Shown piece after piece: positions 63,433 to 64,000 of a stretch of 64,000 nt of DNA. The stretch spans positions 151,839 to 215,838 of the forward strand of contig JBEKTW010000005.1 in the NCBI GenBank assembly GCA_049515655.1, written 5' to 3'. Numbering within the stretch: position 1 is the stretch's first letter; every line of letters begins with the position of its first letter. Source of the stretch: JBEKTW01 sp049515655. GTDB taxonomy: Bacteria; Bacteroidota; Ignavibacteria; UBA10030; SZUA-254. Below the pieces are notes generated by a model. That model saw only the letters and a program-made list of their open reading frames with translations, did no database searches and was not told the DNA's origin. A program made the position numbers and the translations under genes.

Positions 63433-64000
63433 TTACTTGATGAACAGCATCTTTTTGACCAAAGCTGTCGTCCCGGTTTGCAATCGATAGAAGTATACAC
63501 CGGACTCGACCGCTTTGCCATTGTCGTCTCTCGCGTCCCACACCACATCATGGTATCCCGCTGAAACTGTACCATTGACAAGCATCCTGACTTGCTGCCC
63601 CAACATGTTGTAGATCGCAAGCGAGACTGCCCCTGTGCTGGGTGCGGCAAAATGAATGATCGTCGTTGGGTTGAACGGATTCGGGTAATTATTTGCAAGT
63701 TCGAATGTCTTCGGAAACTTGCTGTCCTTGACGCCCGTCGTCGTGCCAATGACCTGGACGGTCACATCGTCGTAGTAGACCGTTCCGGTGAACCGGGAAT
63801 AGACGTGCGGCCTCACCGACAACGCCTTGACACCCGCATCACTCGGCACTGTCACATCCACATAGAACTGCGTCCAGCCGAACGAGGTCGCGTTCGGAAG
63901 CGTAAAGGTGTAGTCGTGAGCCCCGATCTCGTCGTATGGATCGTTCGGCCGATAACCGGTGTGGAAGATCGGCGTCACCCCGATCGCCCACGTTCCCGGA
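63433..64000 (-). CDS. C-terminal part of a T9SS cargo protein (partial)
   Basis: The open frame runs off the window's right edge, so only about 188 residues are visible. A beta-sandwich (about first 110 visible residues: GWTQFYVDVTVPSDAG, then TVYYDDVTVQVIGTT) resembles a carbohydrate-binding or CBM-like module. It is followed by a T9SS sorting domain (NYPNPFNPTTIIHF, then VWDARDDNGKAVESGVYFYR) ending in MLFIK. It is closed by the terminator at 63392-63420. The catalytic or main domain, if any, lies outside. Confidence 0.85.
   Translation of the reverse strand, partial: PGTWAIGVTPIFHTGYRPNDPYDEIGAHDYTFTLPNATSFGWTQFYVDVTVPSDAGVKALSVRPHVYSRFTGTVYYDDVTVQVIGTTTGVKDSKFPKTFELANNYPNPFNPTTIIHFAAPSTGAVSLAIYNMLGQQVRMLVNGTVSAGYHDVVWDARDDNGKAVESGVYFYRLQTGTTALVKKMLFIK

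Overview
The window reads as part of the chromosome of a Gram-negative, glycan-degrading bacterium of the Bacteroidota/Ignavibacteriota kind. The evidence is: several secreted proteins ending in a type IX secretion (T9SS) sorting domain with the motif NYPNPFNPxT, a PorV/PorQ-family protein, a TonB-dependent receptor with a carboxypeptidase-regulatory-like N-terminal domain, and many periplasmic or secreted glycoside hydrolases. The NYPNPFNP form of the sorting signal is most familiar from Ignavibacteria and relatives. Species cannot be named from the sequence alone.

Layout. 1-5455 (minus strand): a glycosidase operon (six-hairpin glycosidase, GH78 alpha-L-rhamnosidase, start of a GH123/DUF6067-like protein) behind a good sigma70-type promoter. 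5673-6842 (plus): GNAT-like protein with its own promoter. 7142-9886 (plus): GH20-type hexosaminidase. 10025-14667 (minus): an envelope module with two LPP20-family proteins, an exported caspase-fold peptidase and a small membrane protein. 14790-15065: a 25-bp tandem repeat. 15073-19419 (minus): one large T9SS-exported VCBS/FN3/carbohydrate-binding protein broken by two lesions around a 661-bp internal duplication. 20053-28450 (minus): a compact six-gene operon for an atypical peptide-type ABC system (lipoprotein, membrane-anchored binding protein, secreted protein, two divergent permeases, fused double ATPase). 28818-29074: tRNA-His and tRNA-Glu. 29246-35106 (minus): a secreted YPGA-repeat protein and two T9SS cargo proteins separated by hairpin-rich spacers. 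35832-37649 (plus): a SagB-like nitroreductase and a GH130 mannoside phosphorylase/hydrolase.

37706-63361 (minus) is a very tight run of fourteen genes over 25.7 kb, with spacings from overlap to 39 bp. From the 5' end it encodes a TonB receptor, a large secreted Asp-rich protein, PorV/PorQ, a SurA-like peptidyl-prolyl isomerase, a sugar ABC binding protein and two permeases, two (alpha/alpha)6-type glycosidases, a zinc alcohol dehydrogenase, a PfkB kinase, another (alpha/alpha)6-type protein, a LamG/T9SS protein and a GH2 beta-mannosidase. It looks like a mannoside utilization locus that couples outer-membrane TonB uptake to inner-membrane ABC import and carries its own secretion and folding helpers, but has no SusD and no ABC ATPase. 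63433-64000 is the C-terminal end of another T9SS cargo protein, closed by a strong terminator.

Intergenic DNA is rich in small dispersed elements: an element with an AGCTTTA core (4 copies), an 88-bp element with GTCTGAACC ends (2 full copies), an AGCCGAC hairpin (3 copies) and a REP-like hairpin. The observations most worth following are the atypical six-gene ABC operon, the TonB+ABC+T9SS mega-operon, the exported caspase/LPP20 module with coding-like sequence beyond an in-frame stop, and the compensating lesions in the 15-19 kb gene.
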